DNA of 64,000 nt, taken from the NCBI RefSeq assembly GCF_009380165.1, contig NZ_WHUF01000011.1, positions 1-64,000 on the forward strand, read 5' to 3'. Each line of letters begins with the position of its first letter. Position 1 is the first letter of the stretch. This document shows, in pieces, positions 40,302 through 50,805 of this stretch. A program made the position numbers and the translations under genes. This stretch comes from Rugamonas rivuli (GTDB lineage Bacteria; Pseudomonadota; Gammaproteobacteria; Burkholderiales; Burkholderiaceae_D). A model generated the notes under the pieces. That model saw nothing but the letters and a program-made list of their open reading frames with translations, had not been told where the DNA came from and searched no databases.

Positions 40302-42269
40302 TCAGGCCCAGATCAAGGCGTGCTCGGCAGTACCGCTGCCGACCAGCACCACTTCCTGCGGGCCGGCGCCGGTCGGGGCGCTGCCCGACATCGAGGCCAC
40401 CGTCTGGAGCACCGTGGCTTCGTAGCCGATGATGCTGGTGCTCTGGTTGACGTTGTCGAGCAAGGTGCGCGCGGTGGCCGCGGCCGCATTGCCGGCGTAG
40501 CTGTCCTGCTCGATCTTGGTGTCCAGCAGCGCCGTGAAGTTGGCGGCGATCACCAGGCGGTTGTTGACCAGCGCGCCGTCCAGCAAGCCCTGCGGCGTGG
40601 TATTGCCTTCCGCGCCGGCCATGATGTTGAGCGCCGCCACGCCGTGCGACAGGCCGTTGTCGAGCGCGGTGGACCAGTAGGCCCAGCCGTCCAGGTCCGG
40701 CGTGCGGCCCAGCAGGTGGGCATAGATCGCGGCGACGAAATCGCGGTTGGTGCCGTGGTACAGCGCGGCCGATTCGATGCTGTTGCCGAAGCTGTCGACC
40801 AGCGTCTTGATGGTGGGGTTGGTGTAGTAGGCGTTGACGAAGGCCAGCGTGCTGGTCGGCGCCTGGGCCGCCTTGAGCTGGCTGGCCATGGCGCCCAGGC
40901 CGGCGGCGTCGGCCGGACGGCCAAAGTAGGCCACGTAGAATTTCTGCGCCAGCGCCACATACTGGGCCTGGACCGGATCGTTGTCGACGCTGGCCAGGTT
41001 CAGCGACATGGTGCCGTCGGCGAAGGCCAGGCGCTCGATGTTGCTCAGGCTGTCGCTCTGGCTGGCGTCGGTGCGCGACGCCACCGTGTAGCCGCTGCCG
41101 CCGGCCGTCACCGTGTAGCTGCTGAAGTTGCCGGTGTAGACGGCGGTGTCGATGCCGGTGCCGCCGTCGATGATGTTGTGGCCGCCGTTGCCCTGCAGGC
41201 GGTTGGCGCTGCTGTTGCCGATCAGCGTATCGTCGCCGCTGCCGCCGGTGGCGTTTTCAATCACCGCGCCGTAGGCGATCGCCAGGTTGTTGGTGCCGTC
41301 GTAGATGCCTATCGTCGGCGGCGGCGTCTGCCAGTTGATGCCGGCGCCGCTGTCGGATGGAATGTGGATCGACGAGTAATGGCCCTGCTGCAGATCGATC
41401 AGCGAACCGTTGCTGAAGTTGGAGATCGAAATGGTGTCGTTGCCGCCCGCGTCCCAGATGGTGCTCAGGAACGGCGTGGCCGGATCGAAGGTGTAGACGT
41501 CGTTGCCGGTATGGTAGCTGGTGTTGGCGCCGTACAGGTATTGCATCGCCGCGATATCGTCGAGCATCGGCCCGTTCGGCACCACGGAGTAGGACTTCCA
41601 CGAGGCCGAGCCGGCGGTCTCGGTGACGTCGACGAACTTGCTGTTGGGCGCGTCGTCGTAGGCCATCAGCGAGTACTGGCGGTTGGAGCGCGGCAGGTCG
41701 ATCGGCAAGTCTTCGAACGGATGCTTCAAGCCCAGCGCGTGGCCCAGCTCGTGGACCAGGGACATGTAGTTGTACGAACCCACCGACCAGTCGCTGTTGC
41801 TCAGCGCGCCGTCCGCGTCGGTGCTGATCCAGACGTCGCCGCCGGACGGATAGGTGCTGTTCGGGTAGTTGGCCCAGCCCCAGGCGCCGCCGCCGCCGCT
41901 GGCGTCCTGCGTGGCCGAGGTCCAGGCAAAGCGGATGTCGCCGACCGAGACGAGGCTGTCGGCCATCTGCAGCGGCTTGATGTTGGCGACGTTGGCCCAG
42001 GCCTGCAGGGCGGTCTGCGCCGCGGTCTGCTGGGTCGCATCGAAGCCGTAGTGCTGGCTGGCGTGCGGCTCGTCCAGGTCGGAGTAGCTGCCGCCCTTGG
42101 GGCCGCTGAACACCGCCGAACTGTTGTTGGCGAACGGGAAGCTGTAGGTGATGGTGACGCCGCTGCCGACCGCACCGCCCCACTTGACGCCGCCCAGCAG
42201 GGCGTCTATGGTCAGGGTGCCGGAATTTTTCACCGAAGTGGTAGGGCTGGACGTGGTGGGGGTGCTCAT
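40302..42269 (-). CDS. Serralysin-like M10 metalloprotease with DUF4214 C-terminus
   Basis: A 655-residue exoprotease without a classical signal peptide. The metzincin zinc site is HELGHALGLKHP (residues 173-184), with a Met-turn in YSLMAYDDAP (Met202). A serralysin C-terminal region follows, with TGNDVYTFDPATPFLSTIWD and DAGGNDTISISNFSNGSLID. A short calcium-binding RTX stretch is seen in GGSGDDTLIGNSSANRLQGN. Residues about 440-620 form a DUF4214 region (VAYFGRPADAAGLGAMASQL, HLLGRTPDLDGWAYW). Secretion by a type I system is expected from the family; no such exporter is encoded here. Confidence 0.88.
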   Translation of the reverse strand: MSTPTTSSPTTSVKNSGTLTIDALLGGVKWGGAVGSGVTITYSFPFANNSSAVFSGPKGGSYSDLDEPHASQHYGFDATQQTAAQTALQAWANVANIKPLQMADSLVSVGDIRFAWTSATQDASGGGGAWGWANYPNSTYPSGGDVWISTDADGALSNSDWSVGSYNYMSLVHELGHALGLKHPFEDLPIDLPRSNRQYSLMAYDDAPNSKFVDVTETAGSASWKSYSVVPNGPMLDDIAAMQYLYGANTSYHTGNDVYTFDPATPFLSTIWDAGGNDTISISNFSNGSLIDLQQGHYSSIHIPSDSGAGINWQTPPPTIGIYDGTNNLAIAYGAVIENATGGSGDDTLIGNSSANRLQGNGGHNIIDGGTGIDTAVYTGNFSSYTVTAGGSGYTVASRTDASQSDSLSNIERLAFADGTMSLNLASVDNDPVQAQYVALAQKFYVAYFGRPADAAGLGAMASQLKAAQAPTSTLAFVNAYYTNPTIKTLVDSFGNSIESAALYHGTNRDFVAAIYAHLLGRTPDLDGWAYWSTALDNGLSHGVAALNIMAGAEGNTTPQGLLDGALVNNRLVIAANFTALLDTKIEQDSYAGNAAAATARTLLDNVNQSTSIIGYEATVLQTVASMSGSAPTGAGPQEVVLVGSGTAEHALIWA

Positions 42270-42361
42270 AGCGGTTCTCCTGGGAAGCCACCAAGCGCGG
42301 CCTGTCTTCCAATTCTATGCAAAAAAATCGGAGTACACAGGAAACTCGCGGCCTGGAAATA

Positions 42362-42820
42362 TCATGACGTACGGCAATATTCCCGCAATTGTAATATAGC
42401 CTCGGCGTTAGAAGAAGAGAAACAAAGGTCGGCCGCCTCCAGCCAGGGCAGCCAGACATGGTTCAGGTGTTCGCGCGGCGCCAGCTGGATGGCGATGTCG
42501 CGCGGGACTTCGACGCTGAAGACGTGCTCGGTGTTTTCCGTCACGCCCGGCGCGTAGCGGTGGCGCCAGACCGGATAGATGGTGTAGACGTTGGACAGCT
42601 GCCAGTCGCGCAGCACGATGGCCTGGCCGTCGGCGACGATGCCGGTTTCCTCGAACAGTTCGCGGCGCGCGGTCTCCATCAGCGGCTCGTCGGGCGCATC
42701 CAGCGAGCCGGTCACGGATTGCCAGTAACCGGGCCGGTCGGCGCGCTCGATCAGCAGCACTTGCAGGTCGGCCGTGTGGATCACCACCAGCACCGACTCA
42801 GGAATCTTGTAGGGCTTCAT
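42362..42820 (-). CDS. nudB: Dihydroneopterin triphosphate diphosphatase (Nudix)
   Basis: A 152-residue Nudix hydrolase. The N-terminus YKIPESVLVVIHTADLQVLL is typical of NudB. The Nudix box is GSLDAPDEPLMETARRELFE and continues EETGI; the spacing before the first Glu is one residue longer than the textbook motif. It removes pyrophosphate from dihydroneopterin triphosphate in folate synthesis. It lies downstream of aspS on the same strand, an arrangement common in proteobacteria, but a strong terminator hairpin separates them (42833-42854), so it may depend on read-through. No ribosome-binding site is evident. Confidence 0.88.
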   Translation of the reverse strand: MKPYKIPESVLVVIHTADLQVLLIERADRPGYWQSVTGSLDAPDEPLMETARRELFEETGIVADGQAIVLRDWQLSNVYTIYPVWRHRYAPGVTENTEHVFSVEVPRDIAIQLAPREHLNHVWLPWLEAADLCFSSSNAEAILQLREYCRTS

Positions 42821-42832
42821 GTCGGATAAAAG

Positions 42833-42854
42833 AAAAGGCGCCGAAGCGCCCTTT
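42833..42854 (-). terminator. Terminator of aspS, with UUCG tetraloop
   Basis: Read leftward: AAAGGGCGC, loop TTCG, GCGCCTTTT, then CTTTT. The 9-bp stem (one G-U pair), the stable tetraloop and the U-run make this a convincing intrinsic terminator just before nudB. Confidence 0.8.
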
Positions 42855-42865
42855 CCATTGCTTTA

Positions 42866-44674
<1,809 letters not shown>

Positions 44675-44728
44675 GTTTATTTCTCGGTTCAGGTTAAGTT
44701 ACTCAGTTAATCTATTTTTTAATCTAAT

Positions 44729-45349
44729 TTATTTGCCGGCGGTCTCGATGGCCTTGGGCGCGTCTTCCGGCGCCACCACCCCCATCGAGACGATGTACTT
44801 CAGCGCCGCATCGACGGACATGTCGAGCTCGACCACGTCCTTGCGCGCCATCATCAGGAAAAAGCCCGACGTCGGATTCGGCGTGGTCGGGATGTAGACG
44901 CTGACGTAGTCGCCCACCAGGTGGTTCTTGACGTCGCCGCCGGGGGTGCCGGTCAGGAAGGCGATGGTGTACGAGTTCTGGTGCGGGTAAGGGATCAGCA
45001 CCGCCTTGCGGAAGGCATTGCCCGACGACGAGAACAGCGTATCCGACACCTGCTTGACGCTGGAATACAGCGAGCTGACGACCGGAATGCGGGTCAGCAG
45101 CTTTTCCCACAGCTTGACCACGTAGTTGCCGACCAGGTTGTTGGTCAGCAGGCCGGTCAGGAACACGATCAGGATCGTCAGCACCGTGCCCAGGCCGGGA
45201 ATATCGAAGCCGATCAGGGTACGCGGCTGCCAGCGTTCCGGCACGAACAGCAGGGACTGGTCCATGGTGCTGATGACCAGGTTCAGCACCCAGGCAGTAA
45301 TCGCCAGGGGAACCAGGATCAGCAAGCCGGTAATGAAATATTTACGCAT
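44729..45349 (-). CDS. DUF502 membrane protein
   Basis: A 206-residue inner-membrane protein. Helix 1 is KYFITGLLILVPLAITAWVL at the N-terminus; helix 2 is about 50-75 (FDIPGLGTVLTILIVFLTGL). The family-typical soluble part contains SSVKQVSDTLFSSSGNAFRK and GDYVSVYIPTTPNPTSGFFL, where PTTPNPTSG is the signature. The function is unknown in bacteria. The gene lies between the zinc-ribbon gene and aspS on the same strand, as in many Burkholderiales. Confidence 0.9.
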   Translation of the reverse strand: MRKYFITGLLILVPLAITAWVLNLVISTMDQSLLFVPERWQPRTLIGFDIPGLGTVLTILIVFLTGLLTNNLVGNYVVKLWEKLLTRIPVVSSLYSSVKQVSDTLFSSSGNAFRKAVLIPYPHQNSYTIAFLTGTPGGDVKNHLVGDYVSVYIPTTPNPTSGFFLMMARKDVVELDMSVDAALKYIVSMGVVAPEDAPKAIETAGK

Positions 45350-45396
45350 CGATTACTCTTCGAGTGGGTGGTGCTGCGGGGTGCTTCAGGCCGAAT

Positions 45397-45687
45397 TCAG
45401 TCCGACTTCGTACCGCTGCCGGCGGCAGGGGCAGCTGCCGGGGCCGGCGTTTCCGCCGGAGCGGACGCGGCCGGTCCGGTCGCCGTGCCGGTCGCCGGCG
45501 GCGTGCCGCCACGGAAATCGGTCACATACCAGCCCGAACCCTTCAACTGGAAACCAGCGGCGGTCAGTTGTTTCTTAAACGTCTCTTTGCCGCACGACAG
45601 GCAAACAGTCAGCTGCGGGTCGGAAATCTTCTGCAAGACGTCCTTGGCAAAACCACATGCCTCGCAGCGGTAGGCGTAGATCGGCAT
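45397..45687 (-). CDS. FmdB-family zinc-ribbon protein
   Basis: A 96-residue protein. The zinc ribbon is built from YAYRCEACGFAKDVLQKISD and LTVCLSCGKETFKKQLTAAG, with four cysteines in two CxxC pairs. Then comes FQLKGSGWYVTDFRGG, the conserved FmdB tail. The last 35 residues are a low-complexity Pro/Ala/Thr stretch. The role is thought to be regulatory and is not established. It is the first gene of the unit with DUF502 and aspS. Confidence 0.9.
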   Translation of the reverse strand: MPIYAYRCEACGFAKDVLQKISDPQLTVCLSCGKETFKKQLTAAGFQLKGSGWYVTDFRGGTPPATGTATGPAASAPAETPAPAAAPAAGSGTKSD

Positions 45688-45938
45688 CTATTACTCCGCA
45701 AAAATCATCAAAACCCTGAATTATAAAGCTTTTTGCCGGGCGCTTGCCTGTTTCCTGTGGCCAAGAGCAGACGGTGGGCCGCGATTAATCGATTTCATCC
45801 GCAAAATCTATTCGTCAATCGTCGCCGGACATGCTTAAATATGGGCTGAAACACGCCGATTTCCCAATCCCTGAATCGCCGTTTTAAAGCTGCCCCGGAC
45901 CACGCAACATCGCCACCGAACCATGATTGGGAAACATA

Positions 45939-46151
45939 ATGAAAAAACACCTTTATGCCGGCATCCTGGCCATCACCCTGGCCACCCCCGCCTTCGCTGC
46001 ACCCACCGCCTTCCACCCGTCCGCACCGGACGAGCCGCTGCACCGCCGCGCCGTGCTGTCCTGCATGCTGCTGCTGGTCGGCCTGCATGCCTATAGCCGC
46101 CGCTTCGAAAAGCAAAGGCAGCATGGCCTGCAGATGATCGCTGCGGACTAA
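45939..46151 (+). CDS. Small secreted or membrane-anchored protein
   Basis: A 70-residue protein with a signal peptide (KKHLYAGILAITLATPAFAA) and a second hydrophobic stretch, RRAVLSCMLLLVGLHAYSRR. GGGAA precedes ATG 45939. It resembles no family I know. It is inserted between core genes on the strand opposite to them and converges with the methyltransferase gene. It could be a small envelope protein; expression evidence is needed. Confidence 0.5.
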   Translation: MKKHLYAGILAITLATPAFAAPTAFHPSAPDEPLHRRAVLSCMLLLVGLHAYSRRFEKQRQHGLQMIAAD

Positions 46152-46160
46152 GCCGGCCTG

Positions 46161-46754
46161 CTAGCGGCGGCGCCACACCATCCAGCGCTCCTTGCCCTCG
46201 AATACGGGAATGGAGTCGCTGACGGCGTCGTCGGCGATGCACTCGAAATCTCCCTCCAGCAAAGCCTGCAACTCGCTGCGGCCTATGCCGAACGGCGGCC
46301 CCTTGGGCGCCTCGTCGAAGAAAAAATAACCGGCCAACAACGCCCCCGGCGCCAGCAGCGCCGCCCAGCGCGCCGCCACCTGTGGCCGCATCGCGCGCGG
46401 CAAGGCGCACAGGAAGGCGCGCTCGTAAATCAGCTGCAAGGGCTGCGCCGGCTGCCAGCTGAAGAAATCCGCCTCCACCACGCGCGCCGCGTGCGCGCCG
46501 GCCGCCGCCTTGCCCGCCACCACCGCGGCCGGCGAAAAGTCGATGGCCACCGCATCCCAGCCCGCGTCGGCCAGGAAGGCCAGCTCGTAGGCCGAGCCGC
46601 AGCCCGGTATCAGCGTGGCCAGCGGCGCGCTGGCGGCGGCGAATTCGCGCAGCGCCTGCGGCACGCCGCCCTTGTCCCAGGGCGTGAAGTTGCGTTCGAA
46701 GCGCTCGTCCCAGAACGCCGGCGACATCGGATCGCGTTGTGCGAAATCGACCAT
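46161..46754 (-). CDS. SAM-dependent methyltransferase, thiopurine S-methyltransferase (TPMT) type
   Basis: A 197-residue methyltransferase. The TPMT-like N-terminus is AFWDERFERNFTPWDKGGVP. The SAM-binding motif I is ATLIPGCGSAYELAFLADAG, and the acidic end of the next strand is AVAIDFSPAAV. Motif IV lies near LIYERAFLCALPRAMR. Bacterial TPMT-type enzymes methylate tellurite, selenite or thiols; here the substrate is unknown. It starts two bases after the ubiB stop and is probably co-transcribed with the ubi genes, although it is not part of ubiquinone synthesis as known. Confidence 0.83.
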   Translation of the reverse strand: MVDFAQRDPMSPAFWDERFERNFTPWDKGGVPQALREFAAASAPLATLIPGCGSAYELAFLADAGWDAVAIDFSPAAVVAGKAAAGAHAARVVEADFFSWQPAQPLQLIYERAFLCALPRAMRPQVAARWAALLAPGALLAGYFFFDEAPKGPPFGIGRSELQALLEGDFECIADDAVSDSIPVFEGKERWMVWRRR

Positions 46755-46756
46755 GG

Positions 46757-48325
46757 TCAGGCCAGGTGCTGCCAGCGCAAGTACAGCTGGTACAGCGCCA
46801 GGCCCAGGCCGAAGGCGCCGGCGAAGTACACCACAAAGCCCAGCAGGCGGTTGGTGCGCTGCTGTTCGCTGATCAGCACTTTGATCAGCTCGGCGTTATC
46901 GGCCGGGCGCTCGCCCTGCTGTTCCAGCGCGCGGTGCAGCAGGCGCGGCAGTTGCGGCAGGATGTGGGTGTAGCGCGGCGCTTCCGCCTTCAGGCGCTGC
47001 CACATGCCCTGCCAGCCGACCTGCTCGGCCATCCAGTTTTCCAGGTAGGGCTTGGCGGTCTTCCACAAGTCCAGGTCGGGATCGAGCTGGCGGCCCAGGC
47101 CTTCGATATTGAGCAGCGTCTTTTGCAGCAGCACCAGCTGCGGCTGCACTTCGACGTTGAAGCGGCGCGAGGTCTGGAACAGGCGCAGCAGGATCTGGCC
47201 GAAGGAGATGTCCTTCAGCGGCCGGTCGAAGATCGGCTCGCAGCAGGCGCGCACGGCGGACTCCAGCTCGTCGACGCGGGTTTCCTTGGGCGCCCAGCCG
47301 GACTCGATGTGCGCCTCGGCCACGCGCTTGTAGTCGCGGCGGAAGAAGGCCAGGAAGTTCTGCGACAGGTAATCCTTGTCGAAATCGTTGAGCGTGCCGA
47401 CGATGCCGAAGTCCAGCGCGATGTAGCGGCCGAAGGTGGCGGGATCGATCGACACCAGGATGTTCCCCGGATGCATATCGGCGTGGAAGAAGCCGTCGCG
47501 GAACACCTGCGTGAAGAAGATCTCGACGCCGTCGCTGGACAGTTTTTTCAGGTCGACGCCGGCCGCTTCCAGGCGGTCGATCTGCGACACCGGTATGCCG
47601 TGCATGCGCTCCATCACGATCACGCTGTTGGAGCAGTAATCCCAATACATCTCCGGTACCAGCAGCAGCTGGGAATCGGCGAAGTTGCGGCGCAGCTGGC
47701 TGGCGTTGGCGGCCTCGCGCATCAGGTCCAGCTCGTCGTGCAGATACTTGTCGAACTCGGCGACCACTTCCTTCGGCTTCAAACGCTTGCTGTCGGCCCA
47801 GACGCGGCCTATCCATTCGGCGGCGATGTGCATCAGCGCCACGTCCTCGTCGATGGATTTCTTCATGCCCGGACGCAGCACCTTGACCGCCACCTGCTTG
47901 CCATCCTTGAGCGTGGCGAAGTGCACCTGCGCGATCGAGGCCGACGCCACCGGCGTGCGCTCGAAGCTGGCGAACAGCTGGTCGGGATGGGCGCCCAGCG
48001 ATTTGCGGATCTGCGCGATGGCCAGGTCGGAATCGAACGGCGGCACGCGGTCCTGCAGGCGCGACAGTTCCTCGACCAGGTCGGCCGGAATCAGGTCGCG
48101 CCGGGTCGACAGCACCTGGCCGAACTTGACGAAGATCGGGCCCAGATCTTCCAGCGCCATGCGCAGGCGCACGCCGCGCGGCGCCGACAGGTCGCGCCAG
48201 AAGAATACCGTATCGATCAGCTTGGTGATGCGCGGCTTTTTCAAGCCGGAGATGGCGATTTCATCGAGGCCGTACTGCACCGATACCCGCAGGATTTTCA
48301 GCAGGCGTAAAAATTTCAACATCAT
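46757..48325 (-). CDS. ubiB: Ubiquinone biosynthesis accessory factor UbiB
   Basis: A 522-residue atypical kinase/ATPase of the ABC1/ADCK family required for ubiquinone synthesis. The KxGQ signature is in LGPIFVKFGQVLSTRRDLIP; the Ala-rich nucleotide loop is VASASIAQVHFA; the catalytic elements are FFHADMHPGNILV and IALDFGIVG. One or two C-terminal membrane helices (NRLLGFVVYFAGAFGLGLAL) anchor it to the inner membrane. Its start overlaps the ubiJ stop (ATGA). The order ubiE, (Tim44-like), ubiJ, ubiB on one strand supports the role. Confidence 0.95.
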   Translation of the reverse strand: MMLKFLRLLKILRVSVQYGLDEIAISGLKKPRITKLIDTVFFWRDLSAPRGVRLRMALEDLGPIFVKFGQVLSTRRDLIPADLVEELSRLQDRVPPFDSDLAIAQIRKSLGAHPDQLFASFERTPVASASIAQVHFATLKDGKQVAVKVLRPGMKKSIDEDVALMHIAAEWIGRVWADSKRLKPKEVVAEFDKYLHDELDLMREAANASQLRRNFADSQLLLVPEMYWDYCSNSVIVMERMHGIPVSQIDRLEAAGVDLKKLSSDGVEIFFTQVFRDGFFHADMHPGNILVSIDPATFGRYIALDFGIVGTLNDFDKDYLSQNFLAFFRRDYKRVAEAHIESGWAPKETRVDELESAVRACCEPIFDRPLKDISFGQILLRLFQTSRRFNVEVQPQLVLLQKTLLNIEGLGRQLDPDLDLWKTAKPYLENWMAEQVGWQGMWQRLKAEAPRYTHILPQLPRLLHRALEQQGERPADNAELIKVLISEQQRTNRLLGFVVYFAGAFGLGLALYQLYLRWQHLA

Positions 48326-48936
48326 TGGGGATCCAGTTTCTGTGCCAGTTTTTGTTCCAGTCGGGTCAGGCGCTTGGCCGCGCGTTCGACGTCGTCGCGC
48401 AGGCGCACCACGTCGGCCGAGAAGGCTTCCACCACTTGCGGGCGGATCAGCACCGGTTTTTCATCGAGCAGGAATTCGGCGACGTTTTCGGCCAGCTTTT
48501 GATGGCCCGTCTTGATCGTCTCAAACGCGGCGCGGGCGCCGGACACCATGCGCACGGCGGCGATCGGACCGACTACTTTTTCCAGGTCGTGCTCGGCTTC
48601 CCAGCGCAGCGACTTGCTGAGGTTGGAGATGGCGTTGGCGAACTCGGCGTCGCCCTCGATCTGCACGTAGGAGAATGCGCGCTCGCGGTTCTGCGCGATC
48701 AGCGGCAGGTCGGACAGCTTGACGCGGATGGTCACGCGGGCCGGCTCTTCGGCAGGCGCGGCTTCCAGCATGCCGTCGGCCGTCACGCGCAGGCGCAGCA
48801 CGACCGCGCCGGTGTCGATGGCGGCGATCTTGCCGGCGTGGCGCTGCAGTTCCGCGCGCGCCCAGGGCTCCTGCGCCAGCAGGTGGTTGATGGCGGCGCT
48901 GGCCGGCGCCGCAGCGGAGAAATTCGGTGGTGTCAT
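48322..48936 (-). CDS. ubiJ: Ubiquinone biosynthesis accessory factor UbiJ (SCP2 domain)
   Basis: A 204-residue protein. The SCP2-like lipid-binding domain spans about 10-110 (AAINHLLAQEPWARAELQRH, VRLRVTADG-type strands, LIAQNRERAFSYVQIEGDAE). The C-terminal part is helical and coiled-coil-like (RLRDDVERAAKRLTRLEQKL), as in UbiJ. The frame runs 11 codons further upstream, but ATG 48936 gives the usual short N-terminus. By family knowledge UbiJ binds ubiquinone intermediates within the cytosolic Ubi complex with UbiK. It is translationally coupled to ubiB. Confidence 0.88.
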   Translation of the reverse strand: MTPPNFSAAAPASAAINHLLAQEPWARAELQRHAGKIAAIDTGAVVLRLRVTADGMLEAAPAEEPARVTIRVKLSDLPLIAQNRERAFSYVQIEGDAEFANAISNLSKSLRWEAEHDLEKVVGPIAAVRMVSGARAAFETIKTGHQKLAENVAEFLLDEKPVLIRPQVVEAFSADVVRLRDDVERAAKRLTRLEQKLAQKLDPQ

Positions 48937-48970
48937 TCGATAACCGTGAAAACAAAAACCGCAAAACAAA

Positions 48971-48992
48971 ACCGCCCGGAAATACGGGCGGT
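48971..48992 (-). terminator. Terminator after the Tim44-like gene
   Basis: Perfect 8-bp stem (ACCGCCCG with CGGGCGGT) and 6-base loop, followed leftward by TTTGTTTTG. It separates the Tim44-like gene from ubiJ. Confidence 0.8.
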
Positions 48993-49018
48993 CTTGATCT
49001 TACCAGCTTGCCACGCTG

Positions 49019-49945
49019 TTACGCGAGCTGTTGAATGCCGGCCAGCAGCCAGCCCGAGGCGCCGGAGACAGGCTTGGACAGGTTCCAGACCTCGTTGAAC
49101 GGCTCGGCCAGCGCATCCGGCGCAGGCTTGATGGTGCCGGTAAACTTGACGCTGGCGAGGTAATCGCTGTCGCTGGTTTCGATGCCCAGCAGCTCGGCTT
49201 CGATGGTGACGACGTCGGTGTAATCCTTTTGCGCGCCGCGCTCGGTGATCTGCATCTTCAGCTCGGCAAACACTTCAGGGGTGGTGAATTCGCGGATATC
49301 GGCCGAATCGCCCTTGTCCCAGGCCGCTTGCAGGCGGATGAAGTTGCTCTTGGCCACGCGCAGGAAGGACGGCGCGTCGAAGTCGGCCGGCACGCCCCAC
49401 GGTGTGTGGGCGACCGGAGCGGCTGGCGCGTACGACTGCGGCTCAGGCTGCAGGCGCGAACCGATTTCCGGCGTGCCGCTGGCTGGTGGCATCGAGTAGA
49501 CGTTGTTGCCGCTGTTGTTGCCACCGAAGGCGGCAGGCGCAGCGGCTGGCTGCGAGCGGCCACGGATCAGTCGGATGACGAAGAACACCGCGCCGGCCAG
49601 CAGCGCCAGCATGATCAGCGAACCGAACATGCCGCCCATTGCGCCGCCCAGACCGAAGTGCGAGAACAGCGCGCCGATACCCAGGCCCAGCAGTGCGCCG
49701 CCCAGAATGCCTTTCCAAGGGCTGGCCGGTTTCGGCGGAATCGCGGCCGGCGGAGCGGCAGGTGTTGGCGCGGCCTGGCGCGGCGCGGCAGGCGCTGGCG
49801 CGGCGGCCGGCGGCATGCGGTTGACGCTTTGCGATTGACGTCCGATCGAACGGCCGCCGCCCATCGGACGGGCCAGGGCCTCGCCCAGCATCGACAGCGC
49901 GGAGACGGCCAGTACGGCGCCGATCAGGATTTTCTTGATGTTCAT
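49019..49945 (-). CDS. Tim44-like domain protein
   Basis: A 308-residue membrane-associated protein. A signal or anchor segment (KKILIGAVLAVSALSMLGEA) is followed by a Pro/Ala-rich linker and Gly-rich hydrophobic helices at about 80-130 (GILGGALLGLGIGALFSHFG, MLALLAGAVFFVIRLI). The Tim44-like domain occupies the C-terminal third (SFLRVAKSNFIRLQAAWDKG, DIREFTTPEVFAELKMQITE, NEVWNLSKPVSGASGWLLAG). AGGAA precedes ATG 49945. The gene sits between ubiE and ubiJ, a conserved place in Burkholderiales; its function is unknown. A strong terminator follows. Confidence 0.87.
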   Translation of the reverse strand: MNIKKILIGAVLAVSALSMLGEALARPMGGGRSIGRQSQSVNRMPPAAAPAPAAPRQAAPTPAAPPAAIPPKPASPWKGILGGALLGLGIGALFSHFGLGGAMGGMFGSLIMLALLAGAVFFVIRLIRGRSQPAAAPAAFGGNNSGNNVYSMPPASGTPEIGSRLQPEPQSYAPAAPVAHTPWGVPADFDAPSFLRVAKSNFIRLQAAWDKGDSADIREFTTPEVFAELKMQITERGAQKDYTDVVTIEAELLGIETSDSDYLASVKFTGTIKPAPDALAEPFNEVWNLSKPVSGASGWLLAGIQQLA

Positions 49946-49968
49946 GGTGTTCCTATCACTACAGTTGA

Positions 49969-50703
49969 CTACAGTTTGATACCGGTGTGTAAAGCGGCCA
50001 CACCTGCCGTCAGGTTGTAATACGTTACGCGTTCCAGGCCCGCCTCTTCCATCATGGTCTTCAGCGTTTCCTGGTCCGGGTGCATGCGGATCGATTCGGC
50101 TAGATAGCGGTAGCTTTCGGCATCGCCGGCGATCTTCTGGCCCATCCACGGCAAGATCTTGAACGAATACAGATCGTAAGGTTTTTGCAGCGGCTCGGCC
50201 ACTTTCGAGAATTCCAGCACCAGCAGCTTGCCGCCGGGCTTCAGCACGCGGCGCATTTCCGCCAGCGCCTGGTCCTTGTGGGTCATATTGCGCAGGCCGA
50301 AAGCCACGCTGACGCGGTCGAAATAATTGTCAGGGAAAGGCAGCTTTTCAGCGTCGCACAACAATGTGGGGGTCAACAGGCCACGATTCAAGAGGCGGTC
50401 GCGGCCGACGCGCAGCATCGACTCGTTGATATCGGTGAGCCAGACCTCGCCGGTCGGGCCGGCCTGCTTGGCGAACACCTTGGCCAGGTCGCCGGTGCCG
50501 CCGGCGATGTCCAGGCACTTGAAACCGGGGCGCACGGCGGCGTTGGCAATGGTAAAAGTCTTCCACAGACGGTGCAGACCGGCCGACATGACGTCGTTCA
50601 TGATGTCGTACTTGGCGGCGACAGAATGGAAAACCTTGGCGACTTCGCGGACTTTATCGTCTTCCGCGACAGTTTTGTAACCGAAGTGAGTGGTATTGGT
50701 CAT
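49969..50703 (-). CDS. ubiE: Demethylmenaquinone/2-polyprenyl benzoquinol methyltransferase UbiE
   Basis: A 244-residue C-methyltransferase of ubiquinone synthesis. The UbiE pattern starts THFGYKTVAEDDKVREVAKV, then FHSVAAKYDIMNDVMSAGLH. The SAM site is CLDIAGGTGDLAKVFAKQAG; later motifs are VSVAFGLRNMTHKDQALAEM and LLVLEFSKVAEPLQKPYDLY. The in-frame extension to 50739 lacks support; ATG 50703 gives the normal N-terminus. The DUF971 gene that usually precedes ubiE in this group is 2.4 kb upstream, separated by accessory genes. Confidence 0.96.
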   Translation of the reverse strand: MTNTTHFGYKTVAEDDKVREVAKVFHSVAAKYDIMNDVMSAGLHRLWKTFTIANAAVRPGFKCLDIAGGTGDLAKVFAKQAGPTGEVWLTDINESMLRVGRDRLLNRGLLTPTLLCDAEKLPFPDNYFDRVSVAFGLRNMTHKDQALAEMRRVLKPGGKLLVLEFSKVAEPLQKPYDLYSFKILPWMGQKIAGDAESYRYLAESIRMHPDQETLKTMMEEAGLERVTYYNLTAGVAALHTGIKL

Positions 50704-50805
50704 GATAGGCAGGCCTGTTAGTTTGCCTGCATTATACAAGCTGACAGCATTGAGGGCGGGCCGCGACTATGGCAAAATCGGCAACTCTGCCTAACCACGA
50801 GTCTT

